DNA of 64,000 nucleotides, from assembly GCA_043421945.1 (NCBI GenBank), contig JBHOGO010000003.1:62001-126000 (forward strand). Direction: 5' to 3'. The notes beneath the pieces are model-generated. The model did no database searches. It was not told the origin of the DNA and was given only the letters and a program-made list of their open reading frames with translations. Below, one piece after another: positions 43,287-52,414 of the stretch (the first letter of the stretch is position 1; each line of letters begins with the position of its first letter). The position numbers and the translations under genes were made by a program. Origin of the DNA: Thaumasiovibrio sp043421945 (lineage in GTDB: Bacteria > Pseudomonadota > Gammaproteobacteria > Enterobacterales > Vibrionaceae).

Positions 43287-43295
43287 TGTGGATAA
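43287..43295 (-). promoter_or_regulatory. DnaA box upstream of nrdA
   Basis: TGTGGATAA is the exact reverse complement of the TTATCCACA DnaA box. nrdAB of E. coli is controlled by DnaA, so the location about 180 bases before nrdA is meaningful. The rest of the 362-base gap (43107-43468) holds no gene. Confidence 0.6.
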
Positions 43296-43468
43296 GTTGG
43301 GGATGTTTACTCATTTGTCAGTACCCACTTACTTAATGTCTACAGCAGTGGCGCGCACCGAGGAGAGTTGCACATAAAACTTTCACCTAATTGTCATCAA
43401 AAAAATTAAATTTGTTGCTTTTTCCCAAGTTTGTGAAACAAATCAAAAAACCATCAGTAGGTTGAAAA

Positions 43469-44146
43469 TCAACCAGATAAGACTGAGGGTTGATGACTTT
43501 CGAGCAGGCTCAATAGCTGGTTAGGATGGTTAAAATGACGCCATGATGGCCAGTTTTCTGGTGTGTGCTGAGTGCCTATATATCCCCAGCCTGCGATAAC
43601 ACCTTTCATCCCTGCGTCTCTTGCTGCAATCATGTCTCCCTCAATGTCGCCGATGTAAGCCATCTCATTAGGAAGTTGTTTCATTTTGCTTGCACAGTAT
43701 ATGAGAGGGTCAGGGTGGGGTTTGGCTTTCTCAAGTGTATCGCCGCTTACAATCACGTGAGCTGATTGTAGCAAGGGAAAAAATGGTAAAAGCATCTCAG
43801 TAAGAAAAGCGGGCTTATTCGTCATGATCCCCCAAGGGATATCATTGTTGTTCATGGTGACTAAAACGTTTTCTACCCCTTCATAGTAATCTGTATGATC
43901 GCAAATTCGGTCGGCGTAATGGCGTAGAAACTGCTCACGCAGCAATAAAGGATCAAGTTGGTGAAAGTCGTCACCAAAGCCGGCACTCAACAACCCTTTG
44001 GCACCGTAGCTCGTGAATGCTTGAATTTGGTGTTGCAGTAGGGGTGGGTAACCGTAATGGGCTAAGACTTTATTAGCCGCTGCAGCGAGGTCATTTGCGG
44101 TATCGAGTAGGGTGCCGTCAAGATCGAAAAGGAGTGCCGAAACCAT
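43469..44146 (-). CDS. HAD-IA phosphatase, Gph/MupP type
   Basis: A 225-residue haloacid dehalogenase-fold phosphatase. Motif I is LFDLDGTLLDT (nucleophile Asp), motif II is the Thr in GIMTNKPAF, motif III the Lys in KPHPDP, and motif IV GDIEGDMIAARDAG. The cap domain is the alpha type of phosphoglycolate phosphatases. It lies 101 bases behind ubiG on the same strand; the neighbouring arrangement of ubiG with a HAD phosphatase is that of pseudomonad MupP (N-acetylmuramate 6-phosphate phosphatase), so either activity is possible. AAGGAT precedes the ATG. A hairpin ACGGCACA-TTC-TGTGCCGT (44167-44185) stands in the spacer. Confidence 0.88.
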   Translation of the reverse strand: MVSALLFDLDGTLLDTANDLAAAANKVLAHYGYPPLLQHQIQAFTSYGAKGLLSAGFGDDFHQLDPLLLREQFLRHYADRICDHTDYYEGVENVLVTMNNNDIPWGIMTNKPAFLTEMLLPFFPLLQSAHVIVSGDTLEKAKPHPDPLIYCASKMKQLPNEMAYIGDIEGDMIAARDAGMKGVIAGWGYIGTQHTPENWPSWRHFNHPNQLLSLLESHQPSVLSG

Positions 44147-44166
44147 GATTTATCCTTAAATCAAGA

Positions 44167-44185
44167 ACGGCACATTCTGTGCCGT
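44167..44185 (-). terminator. Hairpin between ubiG and the HAD phosphatase gene
   Basis: ACGGCACA-TTC-TGTGCCGT, a perfect 8-base stem with 3-base loop. It has only a weak T tract, so it may attenuate rather than end transcription. Confidence 0.5.
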
Positions 44186-44247
44186 ATACTTCAAGTTACG
44201 CATCACCATCTTTTGAGAGACGTTTCTAGGAAGACACCCTGTGGTGC

Positions 44248-44967
44248 TTACTTGAGAGGTTTGGTGGTGTGCACAATGTAATTGACGTCGACATTTGAGC
44301 CGAGCTTGTAAGTATCAAATAACAGATTGTAGTGTAGTCCAGTAATGTGCTGTTCGACGAGACCCGTTTGGTCAATAAACTGTAGTAGCTCAGAAGGGCG
44401 AATAAATTTAGCGTGATCGTGTGTACCTTTTGGGACTAAGCGCATGATGTTCTCTGCACCTACTATCGCAAATAGGTAGGACTTTATGTTGCGGTTCAGC
44501 GTAGAGAAGAAAACATGCCCGCCCGGTTTGACAAGCTCATAGCATGACTTAATCACGGAAGCTGGGTCAGGAACGTGCTCAAGCATTTCCATACACGTGA
44601 CAACATCGTACTTTTCCGCATTTTCGTCAGCGTGTTGCTCAGCGGTAGTCTGCTGGTAGGTGAGTTGAGCGCCTGTTTCTAGCGCATGCAGGCGTGCAAC
44701 GCTTAGCGGCTCTTTTCCCATATCAATGCCTGTAACGTTCGCACCTGATGTTGCCATGCTTTCCGCTAAAATACCGCCACCACAGCCAACATCTAGGACA
44801 GATTTATCAAAAAGGCCATTGGCGCGCTCAATCACGTAATTGAGACGTAATGGATTAATTTGGTGTAGAGGTTTGAATTCACCTTCGAGGTCCCACCATT
44901 GTGCAGCCATCTGTTCAAATTTGGCGATTTCTGCCGGGTCCACATTCGCTAGAGTCATGTTTGTCAT
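44248..44967 (-). CDS. ubiG: Ubiquinone biosynthesis O-methyltransferase UbiG
   Basis: A 239-residue SAM-dependent enzyme that performs both O-methylations of ubiquinone biosynthesis. SAM motif I is VLDVGCGGGILAE; further family strings are EHVPDPASVI and FFSTLNRN. The N-terminus (DPAEIAKFEQMAAQWWDLEGEFKPLH) is characteristic of UbiG. The gene is divergent from gyrA, exactly as in E. coli, with a 371-base gap between the starts that holds both promoters and no visible gene. Confidence 0.97.
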   Translation of the reverse strand: MTNMTLANVDPAEIAKFEQMAAQWWDLEGEFKPLHQINPLRLNYVIERANGLFDKSVLDVGCGGGILAESMATSGANVTGIDMGKEPLSVARLHALETGAQLTYQQTTAEQHADENAEKYDVVTCMEMLEHVPDPASVIKSCYELVKPGGHVFFSTLNRNIKSYLFAIVGAENIMRLVPKGTHDHAKFIRPSELLQFIDQTGLVEQHITGLHYNLLFDTYKLGSNVDVNYIVHTTKPLK

Positions 44968-45338
44968 CTTTCCGTGAGTTTGACGCCAGTATAACGTAAT
45001 GGTTTAACAAGAGGGAAGATGGAGGATGTGTGCTTCGTTAGAAGGCTCACACTTGCCAAGTAAAGGCGTGAACAATATTTAACGATACTGGCGGCTATAT
45101 TTATTTGAGATGTTTGTTTGAAAATTAGCCATTATTGACTATGGATAAATAATACCTGTGACCAGACTGTTTTCTCAGTGACTAAATAATCAGCACTCCG
45201 TGTGATGCTTTTTCGAACTGTGTGGCATAAAAGGTTTCAAATAAATGAAAGTCGTGCGTTGAGTGGTCAAATCATGCTATATTCCCACGACTTGCACGTA
45301 TATAAATACGACAAAATTATTTGAGGGAATTTGGCTCC

Positions 45339-48047
45339 ATGAGCGATCTTGCAAAAGAGATCACGCCCGTAAATATCGAAGATGAGCTTAAAAACTCGTA
45401 CCTTGACTATGCGATGTCTGTCATCGTTGGTCGAGCACTTCCGGATGTGCGTGATGGCCTGAAGCCCGTACACCGTCGCGTATTGTTCGCGATGAATGTA
45501 CTGGGAAATGACTGGAATAAACCATATAAAAAATCTGCCCGTGTTGTCGGCGATGTGATTGGTAAATACCACCCACATGGTGATAGCGCGGTTTACGATA
45601 CTATCGTTCGTATGGCTCAGCCTTTTGCGCTGCGCTATATGCTGGTGGATGGTCAGGGTAACTTTGGTTCTGTTGACGGAGATTCCGCGGCAGCCATGCG
45701 TTATACCGAAGTCCGTATGGCAAAAATTGCTAGCGAACTTCTTGCTGACTTAGAGAAAGATACTGTCGATTACGTTGATAACTACGATGGTACTGAACAA
45801 ATCCCAGCGGTATTACCGACTCGTGTCCCGAACCTGCTCGTTAACGGTTCGTCTGGCATCGCGGTTGGTATGGCAACGAATATCCCACCTCACAACTTAG
45901 GTGAGGTGATTGACGGTTGCATGGCGTATATCGAAAACAACGATATCACCATCGACGAGCTAATCGAACACATACCAGGTCCTGACTTTCCAACGGCAGC
46001 GATTATCAACGGTCGTAAGGGCATCATTGATGCTTATAAGACTGGCCGTGGTAAAATCTACATGCGCTCGAAAGCAGAGATCGAAACTGAGAAGAATGGC
46101 AAAGAAACCATCATCGTCAGTGAGATCCCTTATCAAGTAAACAAAGCTCGCCTAATCGAAAAAATTGCCGAGCTTGTTAAAGATAAGAAAGTTGAAGGTA
46201 TTTCTGCGTTACGTGATGAGTCTGATAAAGACGGCATGCGTATCGTGATTGAGTGTCGTCGTGATGCAGTCGGTGAAGTGGTTCTTAACAACCTTTATTC
46301 ACAAACACAGCTTCAAACGACATTCGGCATCAACATGGTTGCGCTTGATAACGGTCAACCGAAACTTTTCAACCTCAAAGAGATGTTGAAGTGTTTCGTT
46401 AATCACCGTCAAGAAGTCGTTACTCGACGTACGATTTTCGAATTGCGTAAAGCACGTGAACGTGCCCATATCCTTGAGGGTTTGGCGATTGCGTTGGTTA
46501 ACATCGATGAAATTATCGAGTTGATCAAAGCGGCACCAACACCAGCCGAAGCACGTACTGGTTTACAAGCTCGTGGTTGGTCTTTAGGTGATGTTGCTGC
46601 GATGCTTGAGCGTGCTGGTGTTGACGCTGCACGCCCTGAATGGTTAGAAGAAGAGTTTGGTATTCGCGAAGGTGAGTACTTCCTAACCGAGCAACAAGCA
46701 CAAGCTATTCTCGATCTACGCTTGCATAAATTGACAGGTTTAGAGCACGAGAAGATCCTTGACGAGTACAAGGCACTTCTTGAGCAAATCGAAGAGCTAT
46801 TGAAGATTCTTGGCAGCACAGAACGCTTGATGGAAGTTATCCGTGAAGAGTTAGAAGCTGTGCGTGATCAGTTCAACGATGAACGTCGTACTGAAATTAC
46901 TGCGGCAAGCCACGACATCGATTTGGAAGACCTGATCAACCAAGAAGACGTTGTGGTTACCTTGTCTCACGAAGGCTATGTGAAGTATCAGCTATTGTCT
47001 GAATACGAAGCTCAGCGTCGTGGTGGTAAAGGTAAAGCAGCAACACGCATGAAAGATGAAGACTACATTGAGAAACTACTGGTAGCGAATACGCATGACA
47101 CCATTCTTTGTTTCTCTAGCCGTGGTCGTATGTACTGGTTGAAAGTGTATCAATTGCCGCATGCAACGCGTACTGCGCGTGGCAAACCCATTGTTAACAT
47201 TCTTCCGCTAGAAGAAGGCGAGCGTATTACTGCGATTCTGCCGATTAAAGAATATGAAGAAGATAAGTTCGTCTTCATGGCAACAGCAGACGGTACCGTT
47301 AAGAAAACGCCACTGACTGACTTCAGCCGCCCACGTAGTGCCGGTATTATCGCCGTGAACCTACGCGAAGGCGATTCGTTGATTGGTGTGGACGTCACTG
47401 ACGGCACTCGTGACATCATGTTGTTCTCGTCAACCGGTAAAGTTGTTCGTTTCTACGAGAGTCCTGTCTTCGATGAAGAAGGCAATGCGAAAGGTGGTGT
47501 TCGTGCCATGGGTCGTACTGCTGCAGGTGTTCGTGGTATCAAACTTGCCGAAGGTGACAGTGTTGTTTCGTTAATCATCCCTAAATCGGATGGTGATGTA
47601 CTGACAGTCACTGAAAATGGTTACGGTAAGCGTACGGAACTGGCTGAATACCCATCGAAGAGCCGAGCAACTCAGGGCGTTGTTTCTATCAAGGTTTCTG
47701 AGCGTAACGGTAGCGTTGTTGGTGCTGTTCAAGTCGACGAAGGCGATGAGTTCATGATGATCACTGATGCGGGTACGCTAGTTCGTACACGTGTTGCTGA
47801 AGTGAGCCGCGTTGGTCGTAACACGCAAGGCGTTACATTGATTCGAACCTCTGAAGATGAGCATGTTGTTGGTCTACAGCGTATCGATGAGCCAGAAGAA
47901 GAGCTACTTTCTGAAGAGGAAGCAGGCGCTGAAGGCGAAGTGGCGACTGATACTGTGACAGTAGAAGGTGAAGCATCTGTTTCGAAAGATGATACAGATG
48001 TTGAGCAGTCATCTACTGATGCAGATGAAGGCGACGACAAAGAGTAA
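45339..48047 (+). CDS. gyrA: DNA gyrase subunit A
   Basis: A 902-residue subunit of the gyrase that introduces negative supercoils. ATG 45339 yields the canonical MSDLAKEITPVNIEDEL and follows a GAGGGA box. The catalytic Tyr is residue 122 (AAMRYTEV). The quinolone-determining residues are Ser83 and Asp87 (HPHGDSAVYDTIV), the wild-type state. The C-terminal beta-pinwheel begins near residue 530 and includes the GyrA box QRRGGKG; the protein ends in a long acidic tail. Two hairpins follow the stop. Confidence 0.98.
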   Translation: MSDLAKEITPVNIEDELKNSYLDYAMSVIVGRALPDVRDGLKPVHRRVLFAMNVLGNDWNKPYKKSARVVGDVIGKYHPHGDSAVYDTIVRMAQPFALRYMLVDGQGNFGSVDGDSAAAMRYTEVRMAKIASELLADLEKDTVDYVDNYDGTEQIPAVLPTRVPNLLVNGSSGIAVGMATNIPPHNLGEVIDGCMAYIENNDITIDELIEHIPGPDFPTAAIINGRKGIIDAYKTGRGKIYMRSKAEIETEKNGKETIIVSEIPYQVNKARLIEKIAELVKDKKVEGISALRDESDKDGMRIVIECRRDAVGEVVLNNLYSQTQLQTTFGINMVALDNGQPKLFNLKEMLKCFVNHRQEVVTRRTIFELRKARERAHILEGLAIALVNIDEIIELIKAAPTPAEARTGLQARGWSLGDVAAMLERAGVDAARPEWLEEEFGIREGEYFLTEQQAQAILDLRLHKLTGLEHEKILDEYKALLEQIEELLKILGSTERLMEVIREELEAVRDQFNDERRTEITAASHDIDLEDLINQEDVVVTLSHEGYVKYQLLSEYEAQRRGGKGKAATRMKDEDYIEKLLVANTHDTILCFSSRGRMYWLKVYQLPHATRTARGKPIVNILPLEEGERITAILPIKEYEEDKFVFMATADGTVKKTPLTDFSRPRSAGIIAVNLREGDSLIGVDVTDGTRDIMLFSSTGKVVRFYESPVFDEEGNAKGGVRAMGRTAAGVRGIKLAEGDSVVSLIIPKSDGDVLTVTENGYGKRTELAEYPSKSRATQGVVSIKVSERNGSVVGAVQVDEGDEFMMITDAGTLVRTRVAEVSRVGRNTQGVTLIRTSEDEHVVGLQRIDEPEEELLSEEEAGAEGEVATDTVTVEGEASVSKDDTDVEQSSTDADEGDDKE

Positions 48048-48063
48048 TTCATTCTCTAGCGTT

Positions 48064-48140
48064 AATACTGCAGCGATAAGTTGCAGTATTAAGCCGAAAT
48101 AAATTGAAAAGCGTGGCTGAAAAGTCGCGCTTTTTTTATA
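48064..48140 (+). terminator. Tandem hairpins behind gyrA
   Basis: First AATACTGCA-GCGATAAGT-TGCAGTATT (about 48065-48090), then AAAAGCG...CGCTTTTTTT (about 48107-48139), the second followed by a T run. The remaining part of the 345-base gap to 48393 shows no gene. Confidence 0.75.
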
Positions 48141-48392
48141 CCTGAGATTTGATTCCCCAGCATTTTTTAAAGAGACATTGAAGTACTAAGTCATACAGGC
48201 AAGGCCATGGAAGTCTATTCAATGTGGGAATCTAATAAGAAAATATCGTTTTTATGGAATCGAATGACAGGTAATAGTGTGCTATCAGTTTTAGTAATGC
48301 GATGGCATATGACTCTTTTTTTGAACTATGATTAATACCGCTCATAAGACACATTGAAATAATCATTTATTACGTCGATTAGGTAGGTAGGC

Positions 48393-49166
48393 ATGTTTAA
48401 GAAGTTAGTCTTGAGTTCCGTATTTGGTTTATGTTTCTCAGCGGTGAGTGCAGCGGAGGAGATACACTATGATTCAAGTGTTTATCAATACTTCAATGAA
48501 CGCCCATTCTTAATGGCGATTAATCGGCCTGAAGGAAGTCGGCCCTATCAATTCCTTGATTTAGTTTATCAAGAGATATTTAATCGTTTAGACATACAGC
48601 TTGATATGGAGTATCTCCCTCTAAAGCGAGGTTTTATTGAAGTCATAAACGGTAAGTTTGATGGAGAAACCTCTAGAGTTCTAGAGTATGGCGATAAACA
48701 TGAAACACTCATTCGTGTCAGTGAGTCTTTATATAGTACAAACTTAAGCGCGTTCACTATAGAGCCAGACAGAGTAGATTTGAATGGATGGGACAGCCTA
48801 AAAGAGACTGACTATAAAGTCGAGTATCCGCATGGTGTTGTTATTTCAGAAATCAATTTAAAGAAAGTGGTTAAGCCAAAGAATCTAACAAACGTGACAA
48901 CGGCTGAGCAGGGTATTAAGAAGCTTATGCTGGGTAGAACGGACTTGTATATTGGTGATGACCTTGTTGTTTATCCGTTGTTGGAATCTCTTAAAACTGA
49001 ATATGATGTGGAGGTCTTCAAAGCGGGTATTATGAAGGTTGTGCCACTGTATATGTATATACATGAAAAAAATGCTTTCATGGAACCGATTTTTAGCCAA
49101 GTAATTAAAGATATGAAAGAAGAAGGCATTATCGACGAGTACCGCAAGCAAGTGTTTGGTATTTGA
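48393..49166 (+). CDS. Periplasmic solute-binding protein (SBP_bac_3-like)
   Basis: A 257-residue exported protein. The signal peptide MFKKLVLSSVFGLCFSAVSA is cleaved after VSA or close by. The mature part has the two-lobe layout of family 3 extracellular binding proteins (PYQFLDLVYQEIFNRLDI, then LPLKRGFIEVINGKFDGE), the pattern found in many uncharacterised vibrio proteins related to amino-acid-binding proteins. There is no transporter nearby, so it may serve a sensor or a distant permease. The local composition is a little more AT-rich than the surrounding genes. Confidence 0.8.
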   Translation: MFKKLVLSSVFGLCFSAVSAAEEIHYDSSVYQYFNERPFLMAINRPEGSRPYQFLDLVYQEIFNRLDIQLDMEYLPLKRGFIEVINGKFDGETSRVLEYGDKHETLIRVSESLYSTNLSAFTIEPDRVDLNGWDSLKETDYKVEYPHGVVISEINLKKVVKPKNLTNVTTAEQGIKKLMLGRTDLYIGDDLVVYPLLESLKTEYDVEVFKAGIMKVVPLYMYIHEKNAFMEPIFSQVIKDMKEEGIIDEYRKQVFGI

Positions 49167-49219
49167 GCACTTATCGCCATGAGTGAGTGTTATTGCTCTA
49201 TCAATGTATTCCTCTGCTA

Positions 49220-49238
49220 GGTGGCGTTAATTGCCACC
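49220..49238. repeat. Inverted repeat behind the solute-binding protein gene
   Basis: GGTGGC-GTTAATT-GCCACC, a perfect 6-base stem with a 7-base loop, about 54 bases after the stop. No T run follows; it could be a weak terminator or part of the amt control region. Confidence 0.45.
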
Positions 49239-49244
49239 CATTGT

Positions 49245-49281
49245 TGCACCATTCTGCATCGAGGTGCACTAATTTAGTGCG
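49245..49281. promoter_or_regulatory. Candidate NtrC sites upstream of amt
   Basis: TGCACTAATTTAGTGCG (49265-49281) is a near-perfect match to the NtrC enhancer TGCACYA-N3-TRGTGCA. A second, weaker element starts at 49245 (TGCACCA followed by TTCTGCATCG). They are about 215-250 bases before amt, the usual enhancer distance. I did not find a convincing sigma-54 promoter between them and the gene. Confidence 0.5.
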
Positions 49282-49496
49282 CCGCAGAGAGCGCATCGAC
49301 TTTTCCTATACCTTTTAAGCCATCAAATCTGCTGACTCGCTTAATGAATCCCTAATGTTGTGCTAGTTGTTCCATTGTGGTGCGTGAAATATTTTGTAAT
49401 TTCATATCAATCATTTAACGGAATGATGATTGCATTAGGTATTGCGACGTTTATTGCTTATACAGACACACCAAACTTTAAGGGATAGGATATTTA

Positions 49497-50699
49497 ATGG
49501 ACAACATTAGTCAATCAATAACGGTTATTGCCCAAAGTGCCGATACGCTCTTCATTTTACTTGGGGCTATCATGGTACTCGCCATGCATGCTGGATTCGC
49601 CTTCCTAGAAGTCGGTACGGTTCGTCATAAAAACCAAGTGAATGCGTTGGTAAAAATTATGGCCGATTTTGCGTTCTCTGCGATAGCTTATTTCTTTATT
49701 GGTTATCAGATTGCTTACGGCAACCACTTTTTTGTGAGTGCAGAAGCACTATCTGCTGATAATGGTTATGAACTCGTGAAGTTCTTTTTCCTACTGACTT
49801 TTGCTGCGGCCATCCCGGCCATAGTGTCTGGTGGTATTGCAGAACGTGGTCAGTTTCGGCCTTTTCTTATTGCTTCAGCATTGATTGTCGCCTTCGTGTA
49901 CCCACTTTTTGAAGGAATGATTTGGAATGGCAATTGGGGCTTTCAATCATGGTTGGATACACAATTTGGTGCCGAGTTCCATGATTTTGCAGGATCTGTC
50001 GTCGTACATGGTATGGGAGGCTGGTTAGCTTTAGTTGCCGTTTACTTTCTTGGTGTGCGTCAAGGACGTCGACCTGGCATTGCGTTTGCGCCGTCAAATA
50101 TTCCGTTTTTGGCATTAGGGGCATGGGTACTAACCGTAGGCTGGTTTGGCTTTAATGTGATGTCGGCACAAACGCTGGATGGCATCAGCGGGTTAGTCGC
50201 AGTGAATAGTTTAATGGCAATGGTCGGTGGAACGATTATTGCGTTAATCGTAGGAAAAAATGATCCAGGTTTTATTCACAATGGCCCGCTCGCTGGACTC
50301 GTTGCTGTTTGTGCGGGTTCCGATCTCTTTCACCCTGTTGGTGCATTGATCGTCGGTGGTGTCGCGGGTGGTCTATTTGTGTGGGTCTTCACATTACTTC
50401 AACGTCACTCCAAAATTGATGATGTACTCGGTGTTTGGCCACTGCATGGTTTATGTGGTGTTTGGGGAGGTATTGCAGCAGGGATTTTTGGTCAAACAGC
50501 TTTAGGCGGACTTGGCGGTGTGAGCTTTATTTCGCAGGTTATCGGTAGTGTGGCTGGCGTTGTTATTGCGTTGTTCGGGGGGGTGATTGTGTATGGTGTT
50601 GTGAGCAAGTTCGGCCCACTGCGCTTAGATCAAGAACAAGAATATATTGGTGCTGATTTATCGATTCACCGCATTGGCGCAACGAGTAACGATAAGTAA
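49497..50699 (+). CDS. amt: Ammonium transporter
   Basis: A 400-residue Amt/MEP/Rh channel with eleven membrane segments expected. The twin pore His are in DFAGSVVVHGMGG and WPLHGLCGVWGG; the start ATG 49497 is preceded by AGGGATAGGA. It has no N-terminal signal-like extension. A PII gene (glnK), which often precedes amt, is absent. Nitrogen control by NtrC is suggested by the upstream sites. It is monocistronic. Confidence 0.95.
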   Translation: MDNISQSITVIAQSADTLFILLGAIMVLAMHAGFAFLEVGTVRHKNQVNALVKIMADFAFSAIAYFFIGYQIAYGNHFFVSAEALSADNGYELVKFFFLLTFAAAIPAIVSGGIAERGQFRPFLIASALIVAFVYPLFEGMIWNGNWGFQSWLDTQFGAEFHDFAGSVVVHGMGGWLALVAVYFLGVRQGRRPGIAFAPSNIPFLALGAWVLTVGWFGFNVMSAQTLDGISGLVAVNSLMAMVGGTIIALIVGKNDPGFIHNGPLAGLVAVCAGSDLFHPVGALIVGGVAGGLFVWVFTLLQRHSKIDDVLGVWPLHGLCGVWGGIAAGIFGQTALGGLGGVSFISQVIGSVAGVVIALFGGVIVYGVVSKFGPLRLDQEQEYIGADLSIHRIGATSNDK

Positions 50700-50777
50700 T
50701 CAAAATACATTGCGAAATGATGACAAAAATAGTCTCTATAGGGCTTCCTTTTTGTTATCAGCCAGTGTTAAATCAAT

Positions 50778-50800
50778 CACTATGATCATGATCACATTTG
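50778..50800. promoter_or_regulatory. Candidate CRP site upstream of serC
   Basis: TATGA-TCATGA-TCACA followed by TTT agrees with TGTGA-N6-TCACA in nine of ten positions. It is centred about 35 bases before the serC start, where binding would block transcription. serC of E. coli is CRP-repressed. Confidence 0.5.
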
Positions 50801-50823
50801 AAACGCAGGAGCAGCATTAAGTC

Positions 50824-51906
50824 ATGGAAAAGGTGTTTAATTTTAGCGCAGGACCCGCAATGTTACCTGAGCCTGTAATGGCGAAAGTGCAGAAAGAACT
50901 CACAAATTGGAATGGCTTAGGCACATCGGTGATGGAAGTCAGCCATCGCGGCAAACCTTTTATTGCTGTGGCTGAAAAAGCAGAGCAAGACTTACGTGAC
51001 CTGCTGTCGATTCCCGATAACTATAAAGTACTGTTTTGCCAAGGTGGTGCTCGCGCCCAATTTGCTGCTGTGCCGATGAACTTGCTGGGTAATAAAACCA
51101 CGGCTGATTATATGGATGGTGGCTACTGGGCGCAAAGTGCAGTGGTCGAAGCAAAGCGTTATTGCCAACCAATAGTGACCGATATTACGTGTCAGCGCGA
51201 TGGTAAAAAAGCTATCCTGCCCGCTGCTGAGTGGCCAATTTCGGAAGATAGTGCTTATGTTCACTTTTGCCCGAATGAAACCATTGATGGTGTTGAGATT
51301 CGTGATTTGCCTGTCACAGACAAGCCTATTGTTGCAGATATGTCGTCGACATTTTTGTCTCGCCCAATCGATGTCAGTCAATATGGCGTGATTTACGCTG
51401 GTGCCCAGAAAAATATTGGACCAGCTGGTTTAACGATTGTCATTGTTCGAGATGACTTGCTGGATCTTGCAACAGAAACCTTACCAAGTGTCTTTAATTA
51501 TAAAGTGCTGTTCGAAAAAGAGTCTATGTATAACACGCCACCGACATTTGCTTGGTATGTAGCAGGACTGGTGTTTGAGTGGCTAAAAGAGCAGGGTGGT
51601 GTTATCGGTATGCAAAAGCATAACGAAACTAAGGCCGCTTTACTTTACGACTTTATTGATCAATCTGATTTTTACCACAATGACGTTCATAGTGATAACC
51701 GCTCTTTGATGAACGTCCCTTTCCAATTAGCGAAACCTGAGCTTGATGCGTTGTTTTTAGAGCAAGCTGATGCCATAGGATTACGTGCATTGAAAGGGCA
51801 TCGTGCAGTGGGTGGAATGCGTGCTTCTATCTATAATGCAATGTCTCAAGAAGGCGTAGAAACGTTAGTTACGTTTATGAAGACCTTTGCGAGTGAGCAT
51901 CAATAA
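50824..51906 (+). CDS. serC: Phosphoserine aminotransferase
   Basis: A 360-residue PLP enzyme that converts 3-phosphohydroxypyruvate to phosphoserine (serine pathway) and acts also in pyridoxine synthesis. The N-terminal FNFSAGPAMLPEPVM is diagnostic; the PLP Lys is in IYAGAQKNIGPAGLT near residue 198. The length matches E. coli (362). A NUDIX gene follows after 35 bases, probably in the same transcript. aroA, the usual partner of serC in enteric bacteria, lies about 5 kb further on. Confidence 0.97.
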   Translation: MEKVFNFSAGPAMLPEPVMAKVQKELTNWNGLGTSVMEVSHRGKPFIAVAEKAEQDLRDLLSIPDNYKVLFCQGGARAQFAAVPMNLLGNKTTADYMDGGYWAQSAVVEAKRYCQPIVTDITCQRDGKKAILPAAEWPISEDSAYVHFCPNETIDGVEIRDLPVTDKPIVADMSSTFLSRPIDVSQYGVIYAGAQKNIGPAGLTIVIVRDDLLDLATETLPSVFNYKVLFEKESMYNTPPTFAWYVAGLVFEWLKEQGGVIGMQKHNETKAALLYDFIDQSDFYHNDVHSDNRSLMNVPFQLAKPELDALFLEQADAIGLRALKGHRAVGGMRASIYNAMSQEGVETLVTFMKTFASEHQ

Positions 51907-51941
51907 TAAGTGCGCAGAGCAATAACACAGAGATAAGTAAA

Positions 51942-52343
51942 ATGGCAAAATTGATTGATAAGTTAGCATGGCTCTATATCGAGAATGATAAATTGCTAGC
52001 CGTACGCTCTAAAGGTAAATCGTTGTTCTACCTTCCAGGTGGTAAGCGTGAACAAGGAGAGAGCGATGAACAAGCACTGATCCGTGAGATTAATGAAGAG
52101 TTATCGGTTGATTTGTTACCGAATACGATTCGTTACGCGGGGACGTTTACAGGGCCGGCCGACGGTAAGGCTGAAGGTGTTAATGTACAGCTTACCTGCT
52201 ATTTTGCTGACTTCTCAGGTGAGCTGGTACCTGAATCTGAAATTGAAGAGATGGGTTATTTATCGATTGAGGATCAACACATTACTTCAAAGGCTGCTTG
52301 GATTGCTGTTGAGTGGTTAAAAGAGCACGCGCTGTTGAAATAA
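51942..52343 (+). CDS. NUDIX hydrolase
   Basis: A 133-residue NUDIX protein. The NUDIX box is GGKREQGESDEQALIREINEEL followed by SVDL; the usual Gly after EE-x is Ser, a tolerated change, and the metal-binding REx2EE core is intact. It is similar in size to MutT-like enzymes that hydrolyse nucleoside diphosphates linked to another group; the substrate is unknown. It probably shares the serC transcript, as the spacer is only 35 bases. A terminator follows. Confidence 0.88.
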   Translation: MAKLIDKLAWLYIENDKLLAVRSKGKSLFYLPGGKREQGESDEQALIREINEELSVDLLPNTIRYAGTFTGPADGKAEGVNVQLTCYFADFSGELVPESEIEEMGYLSIEDQHITSKAAWIAVEWLKEHALLK

Positions 52344-52383
52344 CACGAGCGATGTACCGCCTTATTAGTGAAAAATTTTAGTA

Positions 52384-52414
52384 AAGAAGAAGCCATAGGC
52401 TTCTTCTTTTTTAT
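52384..52414 (+). terminator. Terminator behind the serC-NUDIX genes
   Basis: AAAGAAGAAGCC-ATA-GGCTTCTTCTTTTTT, a 12-base stem with a T run. Confidence 0.92.

Noticed and set aside
43452..43480. ATCAACC / GGTTGAT inverted repeat at the end of the HAD phosphatase gene as a terminator
   Set aside because: It overlaps the coding end and has no T run; too weak to list as a terminator.
45339..45620. Quinolone-resistance mutation in gyrA
   Set aside because: Residues 83 and 87 are Ser and Asp, the susceptible state.
49220..49238. GGTGGCGTTAATTGCCACC as a sigma-54 promoter for amt
   Set aside because: The distance between the GG and GC elements is too short, and it lies upstream of the NtrC-like sites; it reads better as a plain inverted repeat.
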